Assembly: GCF_031845375.1 (NCBI RefSeq)
Contig: NZ_JAVREK010000003.1
Span: 186,001 to 250,000 of the forward strand
Length of the DNA stretch: 64,000 nt
Reading direction: 5' to 3'
Source of the DNA: Streptomonospora wellingtoniae
GTDB taxonomy: Bacteria; Actinomycetota; Actinomycetes; Streptosporangiales; Streptosporangiaceae
The notes beneath the pieces are model-generated. The model worked only from the letters and a program-made list of their open reading frames with translations, did no database searches and was not told the DNA's origin. The position numbers and the translations under genes were made by a program. Below are positions 8,060 to 16,930 of this stretch, piece by piece (position 1 is the stretch's first letter; every line of letters begins with the position of its first letter).

Positions 8060-9076
8060 TCAGACGCCGTGGCGCCCCTCGCCCAGGACGCGTTCGCACA
8101 GGCGGGCCTCCGACTCTGCAGAGAAGGGGGCGTTGCGGGCCGCCACGGCGCTGTCGGTCTCCTCGGCGATGAGATCGGAGTTGACCGCTCCTGCGGCGGC
8201 GGCGCCGGAGGCGGCCGACCCGAGGACGTTGGCCGCCGGGTCGGCGATATTGCCCGCGACCCAGACCCCCGCCGCCTCGGTCGAACCGGTCGCGTCGGCG
8301 GCGATGCGTTCTCCGAACCCGCGCGGGTCCGGTGAGGGCTTCAGTCCGAGCGCGGCGAGCACCTCCGCTCGCGGGCGGGCGCGGGGCGCGACGGCCAGAG
8401 CCCCGAGCGGGACCGTCCCGCCGGTGCTCAGCCGGACGCCGACGAGGCGGTTGCCGACGGTCTCCAGACCGCACACCTCGCCGTCGACGACCGCGATGCC
8501 GCGGGCGTCCAGCCGCTCGCGCTCCTCGCGGGTGGGGCGGGGGCCGGTGTGCGCCAGCAGCGTCAGCCGGTCCGTCCACTGGCGGAACAGCAGGGCCTGG
8601 TGCGCGCTCATCGGCCCGGTCGACAGGACGCCGACGGGCTGGTCGCGGACCTCCCAGCCGTCGCAGTAGGGCCAGTGCAGCACGTCGCGCCCCCACCGTT
8701 CCCGGAGTCCGGGGACGTCGGGCAGTTCGTCGACGATCCCGGTGGTGACCACCAGCCGCCGCGCCCGCACGGTGCGGCCGGTGTCGAGTTCGAGGGCGAA
8801 CCCGCCGTGCTCCCGGGAGGCCGACAGGGCGCGTCCGTCGGCGAACTCGCCGCCGTAGCCGGCGGCCTCCCGCCGCCCCTCTTCCAGCAGGCGGCCGGGC
8901 GGGACGCCGTCGCGGGAGAGGAACCCGTGCATGTGCGCGGCCGGCGCGTTCCGGGGCTGCCCGTTGTCGACTACCAGCACCGACCGCCGGGCGCGGCCCA
9001 GCATGAGCGCCGCACTCAGTCCAGCCGGCCCGCCGCCGACGACCGCGGCATCGTACCCTTCGTTGTTTAGGGGCAT
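8060..9076 (-). CDS. Thioredoxin-reductase-like NAD(P)/FAD-dependent oxidoreductase
   Basis: Flavoprotein of about 338 residues with an N-terminal FAD dinucleotide fold (AAVVGGGPAGLSAALMLGRA), a second region VVTTGIVDELPDVPGL, and a C-terminal FAD motif GVWVAGNIADP. The position of the thioredoxin-reductase redox pair (usually C-x-x-C) reads WPYCDGWE with only one Cys, so it should not reduce a disulfide and belongs to the actinobacterial TrxR-like group often paired with an XRE/cupin regulator. That regulator is divergent here but damaged. ATG 9076 has GGAGG about 6 bases upstream. Confidence 0.87.
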   Translation of the reverse strand: MPLNNEGYDAAVVGGGPAGLSAALMLGRARRSVLVVDNGQPRNAPAAHMHGFLSRDGVPPGRLLEEGRREAAGYGGEFADGRALSASREHGGFALELDTGRTVRARRLVVTTGIVDELPDVPGLRERWGRDVLHWPYCDGWEVRDQPVGVLSTGPMSAHQALLFRQWTDRLTLLAHTGPRPTREERERLDARGIAVVDGEVCGLETVGNRLVGVRLSTGGTVPLGALAVAPRARPRAEVLAALGLKPSPDPRGFGERIAADATGSTEAAGVWVAGNIADPAANVLGSAASGAAAAGAVNSDLIAEETDSAVAARNAPFSAESEARLCERVLGEGRHGV

Positions 9077-9121
9077 CGTGACCTCCTCCGCCCTCAACCT
9101 GCCCCCGCAGAGGACACGGGG

Positions 9122-9135
9122 GCAAAGTCCTTTGC
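9122..9135. promoter_or_regulatory. Inverted repeat GCAAAG-TC-CTTTGC, candidate operator
   Basis: A perfect 6-2-6 inverted repeat sits in the 92-bp space between the divergent FAD oxidoreductase and XRE genes, followed by further GCAAA half-sites (to about 9148). This is where an autoregulating XRE protein would bind. A CATAGT hexamer (9157-9162), close to a -10 box, lies just before the XRE start. Confidence 0.5.
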
Positions 9136-9168
9136 AAAAACCGCAAAACCGTGGGGCATAGTCGGGGT

Positions 9169-9509
9169 ATGAGCGACGATTTCGACGCCGTGCTCAGCGC
9201 CGTCGGCCCGCGGCTGCGGGAGCTGCGGCGCCGCAGCGGGACCACGCTGACCGCCCTGTCGCAGACCACCGGAATCCCGGTCAGCACCCTCTCCCGCCTG
9301 GAGTCCGGGCAGCGCAAGCCGGGGCTGGAGCTGCTGCTCCCCCTGGCGAGGGCCAACAAGGCGCCGCTCGACGAGCTCGTCGGCGCTCCCGAGAGCGCCA
9401 CCTCCCGCACTGGTTCGGCAACGCCGACGCGCACCCCGTCGAGTTCCTGAGCATCCTCGGCCCCCAGGGCGAGCGGTTCCACATCAGGGCCCGCTACCAG
9501 CGCTTGTGA
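9169..9509 (+). pseudogene. XRE/cupin regulator with internal deletion and frameshift
   Basis: The ATG at 9169 opens a normal XRE helix-turn-helix (LRELRRRSGTTLTALSQTTGIPVSTLSRLESGQRKP), ending near LVGAPES. The frame then reads short nonsense and stops at 9450. In the next frame, from about 9395, the sequence resumes as the end of a cupin domain (LPHWFGNADAHPVEFLSILGPQGERFH, stop 9509). About 70 residues of the cupin core are missing compared with intact XRE/cupin proteins I know. The 94-residue product of the first frame could still bind DNA, so residual function is possible. Confidence 0.72.
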
Positions 9510-9597
9510 CCCCGCCCCCGCGGGTACCGGCGCGGCCGCCGCCCGGGTGTCTCGCGCGCCGCCGGAATACCGGCGTGCGCGCGGTGTTGGCCAGGGT

Positions 9598-10617
9598 GTG
9601 AAGAACATCGGATTCCTGTCCTTCGGGCACTGGACGCCGTCGCCGCAATCCCGCGTGCGGTCGGCCTCCGACGCCCTGCTGCAGTCGATCGAGCTGGCCG
9701 TCGCCGCCGAGGAGGTCGGCGCCGACGGCGCCTACTTCCGGGTGCACCACTTCGCCCGGCAGCTGGCCTCGCCTTTCCCCCTCCTGGCGGCGATCGGGGC
9801 GCGGACCAGCCGGATCGAGATCGGCACCGGCGTGATCGACATGCGCTATGAGAACCCGCTGTACATGGCCGAGGACGCCGGCGCCGCAGACCTGATCGCC
9901 GGCGGGCGGCTCCAGCTCGGGATCAGCCGCGGTTCGCCGGAGCAGGTCGTCAAGGGCTACGAGTACTTCGGGCACCGCCCGGCCGAAGAGGGCTCCGACG
10001 CAGACATGGCCCGGGAGCACACGGCGAAGCTGCTCGACGTCCTCCGGGGCGAGGGGTTCGCCGAGCCGAACCCGCGACCGATGTTCCCCAACCCGCCCGG
10101 GCTGCTGCGGATCGAGCCGCACTCCCCGGGCCTGCGCGAGCGGATCTGGTGGGGCGCCGGCACCCGGGCCACCGCCGAATGGGCCGGCCGGCAGGGGATG
10201 CACCTGATGAGCTCGACGCTGCTCACCGAGGACACCGGCGTGCCGTTCCACCGGCTGCAGGCCGAGCAGATCCGCCTGTTCACGGACGCATGGCGGGAGG
10301 CTGGCCACGCCCACGAGCCCCGCGTCTCGGTGAGCCGCAGCGTCTTCCCGCTGGTGAGCGAACTGGACCACCAGCTGTTCGGTCGGCAGACCGGGAGCAC
10401 CGACCAGGTCGGCCACCTCGACAACGGCCTGGCGCGGTTCGGCAAGACCTATGCAGCCGAACCGGACAAGCTCGTCGAGGACCTGGCCGAGGACGAGGCC
10501 GTCGCCGCCGCGGACACGCTCCTGCTCACCGTTCCCAACCAGCTGGGTGTGGACTACAACGCCCACGTGCTCGACAGCCTGCTGCGCTACGTCGCCCCCG
10601 AGCTGGGCTGGCGCTGA
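9598..10617 (+). CDS. LLM-class (luciferase-like) flavin/F420-dependent oxidoreductase
   Basis: Bacterial-luciferase-fold monooxygenase or F420-dependent oxidoreductase, about 339 residues. IGFLSFGHWTP at the start, AAEEVGADGAYFRVHHFARQLASPFPLLAAIGARTSRIEIGTGVIDMRYENP and the later LGISRGSPEQ are typical. I prefer GTG 9598 because the family opening (KNIGFLSFGHW) begins there; the longer frame from 9547 adds unrelated residues and neither start has a strong ribosome-binding site. It stands alone between the damaged XRE gene and repeat copy 3. Substrate unknown. Confidence 0.86.
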   Translation: MKNIGFLSFGHWTPSPQSRVRSASDALLQSIELAVAAEEVGADGAYFRVHHFARQLASPFPLLAAIGARTSRIEIGTGVIDMRYENPLYMAEDAGAADLIAGGRLQLGISRGSPEQVVKGYEYFGHRPAEEGSDADMAREHTAKLLDVLRGEGFAEPNPRPMFPNPPGLLRIEPHSPGLRERIWWGAGTRATAEWAGRQGMHLMSSTLLTEDTGVPFHRLQAEQIRLFTDAWREAGHAHEPRVSVSRSVFPLVSELDHQLFGRQTGSTDQVGHLDNGLARFGKTYAAEPDKLVEDLAEDEAVAAADTLLLTVPNQLGVDYNAHVLDSLLRYVAPELGWR

Positions 10618-10664
10618 TCCGGGGAGGCCGGTCGTCGCCCCCCAAGCCCGCCCCGCACCCCGCT

Positions 10665-10719
10665 GATCTTGTAGCTATCGTGAATTAAAACGATTTTCCC
10701 TCACGATAGCTACAAGATC
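10665..10719. repeat. Dispersed palindromic element, copy 3
   Basis: Exactly 55 bp, arms GATCTTGTAGCTATCGT and ACGATAGCTACAAGATC (17 bp perfect, 19 bp with the adjoining GA/TC), spacer GAATTAAAACGATTTTCCCTC minus its ends being A-rich, CG, T-rich. The right flank GACGGTGGT matches the reverse complement of the left flank seen in copies 1 and 2. Located 48 bp after the LLM gene. Confidence 0.95.
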
Positions 10720-11282
10720 GACGGTGGTGGGCCGAACCTTCGTCGGCGATCTGGGCGGGCGGTCCGCCCGCGCGAAGCGCGAGCGGACCTGGGGAAGACT
10801 CCCGTGCAATCTTGGAAGCCTCGGCACGCGCCGTGGTTTGAGACCACGCGCCGACCGCAACCGTCCAGCGCCTGGTGCGTCGGCCCCTCGGGCGAAGCCA
10901 GTGTCAGAATCCGCCTGCAGCCCGGCGCTGCGCTGTACGGCATCGCTTCCTTGGGTCCTCTGCTGCCCTCGGAGCGCGGGGTGTATGCACGGCGTAAAGA
11001 CAACCGCGGGCCGCCTGGGGCCGGGCGGCTCGATCTCGCCGTGCCCGCCGCCCGTGGATCGGTAGGGCGCGCTCACGGGCGGCCTCGCCCGATCGCAGGT
11101 GCCGCAGGGTCTCCAGCCGGCCGCGCATCTGCGCCGCGGTGTCGGCACCGCCGGTCCGCTCGCCCGTGCCCGCGCCGTCGCTCTCACCTGCGGTGCGTTC
11201 GGCCGCACGCTCCGGCGATCTTGTCGCGCTGATTTTTTTCGGGGTCTTGACGAAAATCATACCCCGGTCGCATGCTGTCCGC
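10720..11282. other. Gene-free stretch upstream of the ROK gene
   Basis: No convincing reading frame on either strand. It holds an imperfect hairpin at 10761-10789 (GGTCCGC and GCGGACC arms with CGCGC-GAA-GCGCG inside), a second hairpin around GTGGT-TTGAG-ACCAC (10829-10850), and the likely ROK promoter region at the right end. The first hairpin could terminate LLM transcription; it has no T-run. Confidence 0.5.
11236..11256. promoter_or_regulatory. Candidate ROK operator/promoter, TTTTCG-N9-CGAAAA
   Basis: A perfect 6-9-6 inverted repeat in an AT-rich island 27 bp before the ROK start codon. It contains TTGACG, a plausible -35 element, inside the spacer and right arm. ROK repressors commonly bind AT-rich inverted repeats near their own promoter; the assignment is by position only. 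Confidence 0.45.
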
Positions 11283-12473
11283 ATGTCGTCCCAGGCCGGC
11301 CCTCTGACGCGACTCAGACGTGGCCACAAAGAGCTCGTCCTCGAACTGCTGAGCAAGCACGGCCCGCTGAGCCGCAGCCGCCTCGGCAGTCTCAGCGGGC
11401 TGTCCAGGACGACCCTCTCCGAGATCGTCGCCGAACTCGTCGCCAACGGAGCCGTCGTCACCTCTGCGCCCGAGCCCGCCGAGCGCAAACGCGGGCGCCC
11501 CGTGGAGACGCTGACCCTCAACCCCGGCGCAGGCCAGGTGGTCGGCATCGACTTCGCCCGGCGCGCCGTCCACGTGGCCGCCGTCAACGTCGCGCACGAA
11601 GTCATCGGCACGGCGAGCGCCGCTCACGCGGCCGAGCTGAACTGGACCGAGCGGGTGGACCTCGCCGGGCGGCTGGTCGACTCCCTGGGCGATGGATCTC
11701 TGGACCTGGGCGCGCTCACCGCGGTCGGCGTCGGCGTGGTCGGCCCCGTCTTCAACCCCGGCGACGAGGCCACACCCGCGCGCGGTGTGGACGGCCTCCC
11801 CGACCTGCTGCACGAGCGATTCGAGGTCCCGGTCGTCACCGACAACAACACTCGGCTCGCCGCCCTGGCCGAGGCCACGTGGGGCGCGGCGGCCGGCAGC
11901 CGGGAGATGGTCTACCTCCGGCTCTCCTACGGCGTCGGCGGCGGTCTGGTCTTCGGCGGCTCGCTGCACCGCGGACCGCAGGGCCTGTCCGGCGAGTTCG
12001 GCCACATCAAGGTCGTCGAGGACGGAAAGCCCTGCGAGTGCGGCGGCACCGGCTGCCTGGAGACCGTGGCCTCCGCCGGAGCGGTGCTGGACGCCTACCG
12101 TGCCGCCGGCGGCACGGCCGAGGACGTCCCGGCGCTGGCCGCGGCGCTGCGCGACGGCGACGCGACCGCCCGCGCGCTGCTCGCCGAGGTCGGCGCACGG
12201 GTCGGCGACGTGCTCGCCGGGCTGTGCAACGCGGTCGGCCCCGGCCTCGTCGTGATCGGCGGCGAGCTGGCCGCGACCGGGGCGGCGCTGCTGGAGCCCC
12301 TGGAGGGGGCGCTGCGGGAGCGCGTCATGCCCCTCTCCCGGCAGTGGGTGGACCTGCGCCCGGCGACCCTCGGCGAGACCGGCGGCGCGCTGGGGGCCAT
12401 CGCCCTGGTGCTCCACGAATCGCCCGTGCTTTCCCGCTACCCCATGAACGCGACGTCCGAGGAGACCCGATGA
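11283..12473 (+). CDS. ROK-family transcriptional regulator
   Basis: Repressor/ORF/kinase family protein, about 396 residues, likely the sugar-responsive repressor of the downstream transport and sulfatase genes. An N-terminal winged helix (LVLELLSKHGPLSRSRLGSLSGLSRTTLSEIVAEL) precedes the ROK domain with VGIDFARRAVHVA, VGVGVVGPV, VTDNNTRLAALAE, and the zinc motif CECGGTGCLE (C-x-C-G-x2-G-C-x-E). The catalytic-type residues are partly present but regulators of this length act by ligand binding. ATG 11283 is chosen over the upstream 11139 start because homology begins there. Its TGA overlaps an ATG (12470) of a 13-codon frame that ends on the permease start. Confidence 0.9.
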   Translation: MSSQAGPLTRLRRGHKELVLELLSKHGPLSRSRLGSLSGLSRTTLSEIVAELVANGAVVTSAPEPAERKRGRPVETLTLNPGAGQVVGIDFARRAVHVAAVNVAHEVIGTASAAHAAELNWTERVDLAGRLVDSLGDGSLDLGALTAVGVGVVGPVFNPGDEATPARGVDGLPDLLHERFEVPVVTDNNTRLAALAEATWGAAAGSREMVYLRLSYGVGGGLVFGGSLHRGPQGLSGEFGHIKVVEDGKPCECGGTGCLETVASAGAVLDAYRAAGGTAEDVPALAAALRDGDATARALLAEVGARVGDVLAGLCNAVGPGLVVIGGELAATGAALLEPLEGALRERVMPLSRQWVDLRPATLGETGGALGAIALVLHESPVLSRYPMNATSEETR

Positions 12474-12501
12474 GCAACCCCCCGACCGGGCCGGAGCACC
12501 C

Positions 12502-13314
12502 ATGGCCGTGATCACCCCGCCGCAGAAGGAAACCCCCGCGCGTCCGCGGGCGAACGGCACCGCACGGCGGCCGAGGCGGTCGCACGTCCTCAACCTCGCC
12601 TCCCTCGCGATCGGCCTGGCGGTCTGGGCCCTGGTGTCCCTGTTCGGGATCGCCGACCTGCCCGGGCCGCTCGCCGTGGCCTCGCGTGCGGTGGAGATGG
12701 CCGCCGACGGGACCCTCGCCGGCGACCTCGCCGCGAGCCTGCGGCGGGTGTTCATCGGCTTCGCGCTCGGCACCGCGCTGGCCGTGCCGATCGGGTTCCT
12801 CATGGGCTGGTACCCCACGGCGCGCGGCCTGCTGGAGCCCTATGTGCAGTTCTTCCGCATGGTCCCGCCGCTGGCCCTGATCCCGCTGGCGATCGTGCTC
12901 CTGGGGATCGGCGAGGTGCCCAAGATCTTCGTGATCTTCCTTGCGGCCTTCCTGTTCAGCGTGGTGTCGACCCTTCAGGGCGTCGTCAACGTCGACCGCA
13001 CGCTGATCAACGCGGCACGCGTGCTGGGAGCGCCGGACCGAACCATCTTCGTGAAGGTCATCATCCCGGCGTCGGCCCCGTTCATCCTGGTCGGCATGCG
13101 TACCGGGCTCGGCGCCTCGTGGGCCACCCTGGTCGCCGCCGAACTGATCGCCGCCCAGGCGGGCCTCGGCTACCGGATGCAGCAGGCCCAGCTCTATTAC
13201 GACCTGCCCACGATCTTCGTGGGCCTCATCGCCATCGGCGTCCTCGGCATGGCCATGGACCGGCTGCTGCTGCTCGCCGAGAAGCGCCTCACCGGTTGGC
13301 AGGAGCGCCGATGA
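12502..13314 (+). CDS. SsuC/TauC-type ABC transporter permease
   Basis: Inner-membrane permease of a nitrate/sulfonate/taurine-type importer, 270 residues. Six hydrophobic segments are visible from LNLASLAIGLAVWALVSLFG onward. The coupling (EAA-like) loop is INAARVLGAPDRTIFVKVIIPASAPFILVG. The gene overlaps the ATPase start by ATGA and follows the ROK gene by 28 bp. Given the sulfatase downstream, the imported compound may be a sulfate ester, sulfonate or desulfated product. Confidence 0.9.
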   Translation: MAVITPPQKETPARPRANGTARRPRRSHVLNLASLAIGLAVWALVSLFGIADLPGPLAVASRAVEMAADGTLAGDLAASLRRVFIGFALGTALAVPIGFLMGWYPTARGLLEPYVQFFRMVPPLALIPLAIVLLGIGEVPKIFVIFLAAFLFSVVSTLQGVVNVDRTLINAARVLGAPDRTIFVKVIIPASAPFILVGMRTGLGASWATLVAAELIAAQAGLGYRMQQAQLYYDLPTIFVGLIAIGVLGMAMDRLLLLAEKRLTGWQERR

Positions 13315-14102
13315 CCGACAAGCCCGAGAACAAGATCGAGTTCCGCGGCACCGCGAAGTCGTACCCGATGAAGGGCTCCGTCTTCACCGCCCTCGACGGC
13401 GTGTCCCTGGAGATCGCCGACCGCGAGTTCGTCACCGTCGTCGGCCCGTCCGGCTGCGGCAAGAGCACGCTGCTCAACATGGCGGCGGGGTTGGACGAGC
13501 CGACCTCCGGCGAGGTCCTCGTCGACGGCGTGCGGGTGGACGGGCCCGGACCGGACCGGGGCGTGATCTTCCAGCAGTACGCCCTCTTCCCCTGGCTCAC
13601 CGTACGCCGCAACGTCGAGTTCGGCCTGCGCATCGCCGGCATCTCCACCGACGAGCGCGCCCGCCGCGCGCAGCGCGCGATCGATCTCGTCGGGCTCACG
13701 GAGTTCGCCGACGCCCTGCCCAAGACGCTGTCCGGCGGCATGAAGCAGCGCTGCGCCATCGCCCGGGCTTACGCCGTGAGCCCGCAGGTGCTGCTCATGG
13801 ACGAGCCGTTCGGCGCCTTGGACGCGCTCACCCGGGTCCAACTGCAGGACCAGCTGCTGGAGACCTGGACCAAGGAGCAGCGCACCGTCATGTTCATCAC
13901 CCACGACGTCGACGAGGCCGTCTACCTCGCCCGGCGGGTGATCGTGATGGCGGCCAGGCCGGGCCGCATCCACCGGATCATCGACGTGGACCTCCCCTAC
14001 CCGCGGACGGAGGAGGTGCGGCTCTCCGCCGACTTCAGCCGGATCCGCAACGAGGTGTGGCACTCCGTGTACCACCAGGAAGCCGCCGCGCCCGCGCCCT
14101 GA
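13311..14102 (+). CDS. SsuB/TauB-type ABC transporter ATP-binding protein
   Basis: ATPase of the same importer, about 263 residues. Walker A is GPSGCGKST, the Q-loop is FQQYALFPWLTV, the signature is LSGGMKQR, Walker B is LLMDEPFGALDALTR, and the switch is FITHDVDEAVYLA, all canonical for the NitT/TauT family. ATG 13311 overlaps the permease stop, so I excluded the longer upstream frame. The binding protein follows after 118 bp. Confidence 0.93.
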   Translation: MTDKPENKIEFRGTAKSYPMKGSVFTALDGVSLEIADREFVTVVGPSGCGKSTLLNMAAGLDEPTSGEVLVDGVRVDGPGPDRGVIFQQYALFPWLTVRRNVEFGLRIAGISTDERARRAQRAIDLVGLTEFADALPKTLSGGMKQRCAIARAYAVSPQVLLMDEPFGALDALTRVQLQDQLLETWTKEQRTVMFITHDVDEAVYLARRVIVMAARPGRIHRIIDVDLPYPRTEEVRLSADFSRIRNEVWHSVYHQEAAAPAP

Positions 14103-14220
14103 CCAACTGAGCCGACCCGCGGACCCGGCCGCGTCCGACCGGGCCGGAGGCCCCGACCCACCCGGGAACCGCCCACCCCATACAGAATCCGTCACGACCC
14201 CACCGGAAGGACCGACCCCC

Positions 14221-15204
14221 ATGCGCTTCCCCCGCCCCACCCTCGCCGCGATACTCGCCGTATCGCTCTCCTCACTGACGATGACTGCGTGCGGCTCCGG
14301 CTCCGGTGACGGAGGCGGCACAGACGTCAAGTTCGGCTACATCAGCGACTACAACGGCGCCAGCCTGCTGGCCATCGCCGAGAACCAGGGCCTGTGGGAG
14401 GACGCCGGACTGAACGTCGACGTCAAGTCCTTCACCAACGGCCCCGTGCAGATCCAGGCCCTGGGCGCCGGCGACCTCGACTTCGGCTACATCGGCCCCG
14501 GCGCCATGTGGCTGCCCGCATCCGGCAAGTGCAAGGTCGTGGCCGTCAACACGCTCGCCTACGCCGACCGAGTCATCGCCCAGCCCGGCATCTCCTCGAT
14601 CGAGGACCTGAAGGGCAAGAAGGTCGGCGTACCCGAGGGGACCTCCGGCGAGATGGCGCTCAACCTCGCGCTCGAAGACGCCGGCATGTCCCCCGGCGAC
14701 GTCGAGAAGGTGCCGATGGAGCCGTCCACCGTGGTCTCCGCCTTCTCCTCCGGGCAGATCGACGGCGCCGGCATCTGGTATCCGCTCATCGACACGATCA
14801 AGGAGAAGGTGCCCGAGCTGAACGAGGTCGCCAGCACCCGCGACATGGGCGACAAGTCATTCCCCACCGCGTTCGTCGGCGGCAACGGCGTCGACGAGGA
14901 GACCACCACCGAGGTGATCGGCGTGCTGCAGGAGGCCAACGACTGGCGGGCCGAGCACCCCGACGAGACGATCTCCCAGACCGCCGAGATGCTGGAGATC
15001 TCCGCGGAGGACGTCGAGAGGGATGCGGCCAACGTCGAGACCATGCCGACCGCCGACCTGGTGAAGGCGACCGAGGACGGCACCACCGACCAGTGGCTCA
15101 ACGGACTGAGCGAGTTCTTCGTGGACACCGGCCAACTCCAGTCCGTTCCGGCTCCGGAGGACTACTACACCGGCGATCTCTACACGAAGGCGTACGAGAA
15201 GTGA
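14221..15204 (+). CDS. Substrate-binding lipoprotein, SsuA/NMT1 type
   Basis: Extracytoplasmic receptor of the importer, 327 residues. Its signal peptide ends in a lipobox (SSLTMTAC, Cys at residue 22), followed by a Gly/Ser linker. The mature part starts VKFGYISDYNGASLLAIAENQGLWEDAGLNV, the NMT1/OpuAC-like opening, and contains LGAGDLDFGYIGPG and IEDLKGKKVGVPEGTSGE. GGAAGGAC lies before the ATG. Its stop overlaps the sulfatase GTG (GTGA), tying uptake and desulfation together. Confidence 0.92.
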   Translation: MRFPRPTLAAILAVSLSSLTMTACGSGSGDGGGTDVKFGYISDYNGASLLAIAENQGLWEDAGLNVDVKSFTNGPVQIQALGAGDLDFGYIGPGAMWLPASGKCKVVAVNTLAYADRVIAQPGISSIEDLKGKKVGVPEGTSGEMALNLALEDAGMSPGDVEKVPMEPSTVVSAFSSGQIDGAGIWYPLIDTIKEKVPELNEVASTRDMGDKSFPTAFVGGNGVDEETTTEVIGVLQEANDWRAEHPDETISQTAEMLEISAEDVERDAANVETMPTADLVKATEDGTTDQWLNGLSEFFVDTGQLQSVPAPEDYYTGDLYTKAYEK

Positions 15205-16670
15205 ACCTGCTCTTCCTCATGACCGACCAGCACCGCGTCGACACCCTGGGCTGCTACGGGAACCCGCACGTGGCCACGCCCAACATCGACCGGCTGGCGT
15301 CCTCCGGCACCCGTTTCGACCGGTGCTACACCCCCACCGCCATCTGCACGCCCGCGCGCGCCAGCCTGCTCACCGGACAGGCGCCGTTCCGGCACCGACT
15401 GCTGGCCAACTACGAACGCAACGTGGGCTACCTGGAGGACCTGGACGAGAACGTCTTCACCTTTCCCGAGGCCCTGCGCGAGCAGGACTACCAGCTCGGC
15501 CTGATCGGCAAGTTCCACGGCGGCACCCACCGCAACGCGGCCTCCTACGGGTTCGACGGCCCCGACATGCAGGGCTGGCACAACCCGGTCGACCACCCCG
15601 GTTACCTTGCCTACCTGCAGGAGCGCGGCCTGCCGCCGTACCGGATCACCGACCCGGTTCGCGGCACCACGCCCAACGGCAACCCCGGCAACCTGCTGGC
15701 CGCCCGCCTGCAGCAGCCGGTCGAGGCGACCTTCGAGCACTACCTCGCCACGCGCGCCGTCGAGCAGCTCGACAAGTACGCCGCCGACGGCAGGCCGTTC
15801 TTCCTGGCCACCCACTTCTTCGGACCCCACCTGCCCTACCTGCTGCCCGACGAGTACTACGACCTCTACGACCCCGACCTGGTCGAGCTGCCGCCCTCGA
15901 TCGCCGAGACCTTCGACGGCAAGCCGGGCGTCCAGCGGAACTACAGCGCCCACTGGACCTTCGACACCATGCCGATCGAGGTCACCCGCAAGCTCATCGC
16001 CGTCTACTGGGGCTACGTGACGCTGATCGACGAGCAGATCGGCCGGATACTCGACCGGGTCGACGAGCTCGGGCTGTCGGAGGACACGTCGGTGTTCTTC
16101 ACCGCCGACCACGGCGAGTTCACCGGAGCCCACCGGCTGCACGACAAGGGTCCGGCGATGTACGAGGACATCTACCGCATCCCCGGGATCGTCCGCGTGC
16201 CCGGCGCCCCGCCCCAGGTGCGCGACGAGTTCGTCACCCTCACCGACTGCACCGCGACGCTCCTGCAGCTCGCCGGATGCGACACCTCAGCGGCGGTGGA
16301 CAGCCGCAGCCTGCTGCCGCTCGTCCGCGGCGAGCGCCCCGACTGGCCCGAGGAGCTGCTCGCCGAGTTCCACGGCCACCACTTCCCCTATCCGCAGCGG
16401 ATGATCCGCGACGACCGCTACAAGCTCATCGTCAACCCCGAGTCCGTCAACGAGCTCTACGACCTGCACGAGGACCCCCACGAGCTGAGCAACAGGTACA
16501 CGCACCCGGAGCTGGCCCCCACGCGGCGCCGCCTCATGCGGCGGCTGTACGACCTGCTCCGCGACCGGGGCGACAACTTCTACCACTGGATGACGTCGAT
16601 GTACGACATCGGCGAAGCCGACTACGACCCCAGCCTCAGCGCGTTCGAACCCACCGGCACCACCCCCTAG
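15201..16670 (+). CDS. Type I (Cys-type) sulfatase
   Basis: Sulfate-ester hydrolase, about 489 residues, no signal peptide, so probably cytoplasmic. The N-terminal metal site is FLMTDQHRVDTLGCYGN. The sulfatase signature is CTPARASLLTG (C-x-P-x-R; the Cys, about residue 50, is the one converted to formylglycine), followed by GKFHGG. The second metal/sulfate site is FFTADHGEFTGAHRLHDKGPAMYE. Start is GTG 15201 overlapping the binding-protein stop. An FGE-type enzyme is encoded 1.7 kb away on the other strand. Of choline-, aryl- and glycan-sulfatases the sequence alone does not decide; an imported small sulfate ester fits the location. Confidence 0.92.
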   Translation: MNLLFLMTDQHRVDTLGCYGNPHVATPNIDRLASSGTRFDRCYTPTAICTPARASLLTGQAPFRHRLLANYERNVGYLEDLDENVFTFPEALREQDYQLGLIGKFHGGTHRNAASYGFDGPDMQGWHNPVDHPGYLAYLQERGLPPYRITDPVRGTTPNGNPGNLLAARLQQPVEATFEHYLATRAVEQLDKYAADGRPFFLATHFFGPHLPYLLPDEYYDLYDPDLVELPPSIAETFDGKPGVQRNYSAHWTFDTMPIEVTRKLIAVYWGYVTLIDEQIGRILDRVDELGLSEDTSVFFTADHGEFTGAHRLHDKGPAMYEDIYRIPGIVRVPGAPPQVRDEFVTLTDCTATLLQLAGCDTSAAVDSRSLLPLVRGERPDWPEELLAEFHGHHFPYPQRMIRDDRYKLIVNPESVNELYDLHEDPHELSNRYTHPELAPTRRRLMRRLYDLLRDRGDNFYHWMTSMYDIGEADYDPSLSAFEPTGTTP

Positions 16671-16930
16671 CTCCCGGCCGGAAGGCTCAACCGTCCGCCG
16701 GGCCGCCGAGCGTGATCCCGGGAGTGCGCCCGGGGTGAGGCGGACGTCTACCGCCGCGTCCCTCCGGGCGCGGGCCGTGCCGTGCCGCTCCACCGCACGC
16801 ATACCCCGTTGTTTCGATCCCCCCGCGTCACCCGAGCACGGGCGGCGCACAGCAAACGGCAGGCCCGCCGCGCCGGAACCGCTGCCCAACACGGCGCCGG
16901 CGCTTCGCGGGCCGAAGGAGGACGTGACGG
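16671..16930. other. Intergenic stretch between sulfatase and glycosidase-like gene
   Basis: 260 bp with no credible gene. It ends in a strong ribosome-binding site (AAGGAGGA about 10 bases before the next ATG), so the downstream gene may have its own promoter here. No convincing operator or terminator was found. Confidence 0.4.

Noticed and set aside
12470..12511. 13-codon frame between ROK and permease genes
   Set aside because: Starts at ATGA overlap and ends on the permease start, so it could couple translation, but no independent evidence of a peptide.
11184..12818. Long minus-strand frames opposite the ROK gene and similar antisense frames elsewhere
   Set aside because: Typical GC-rich antisense frames with Arg/Gly/His-rich composition and no family similarity.
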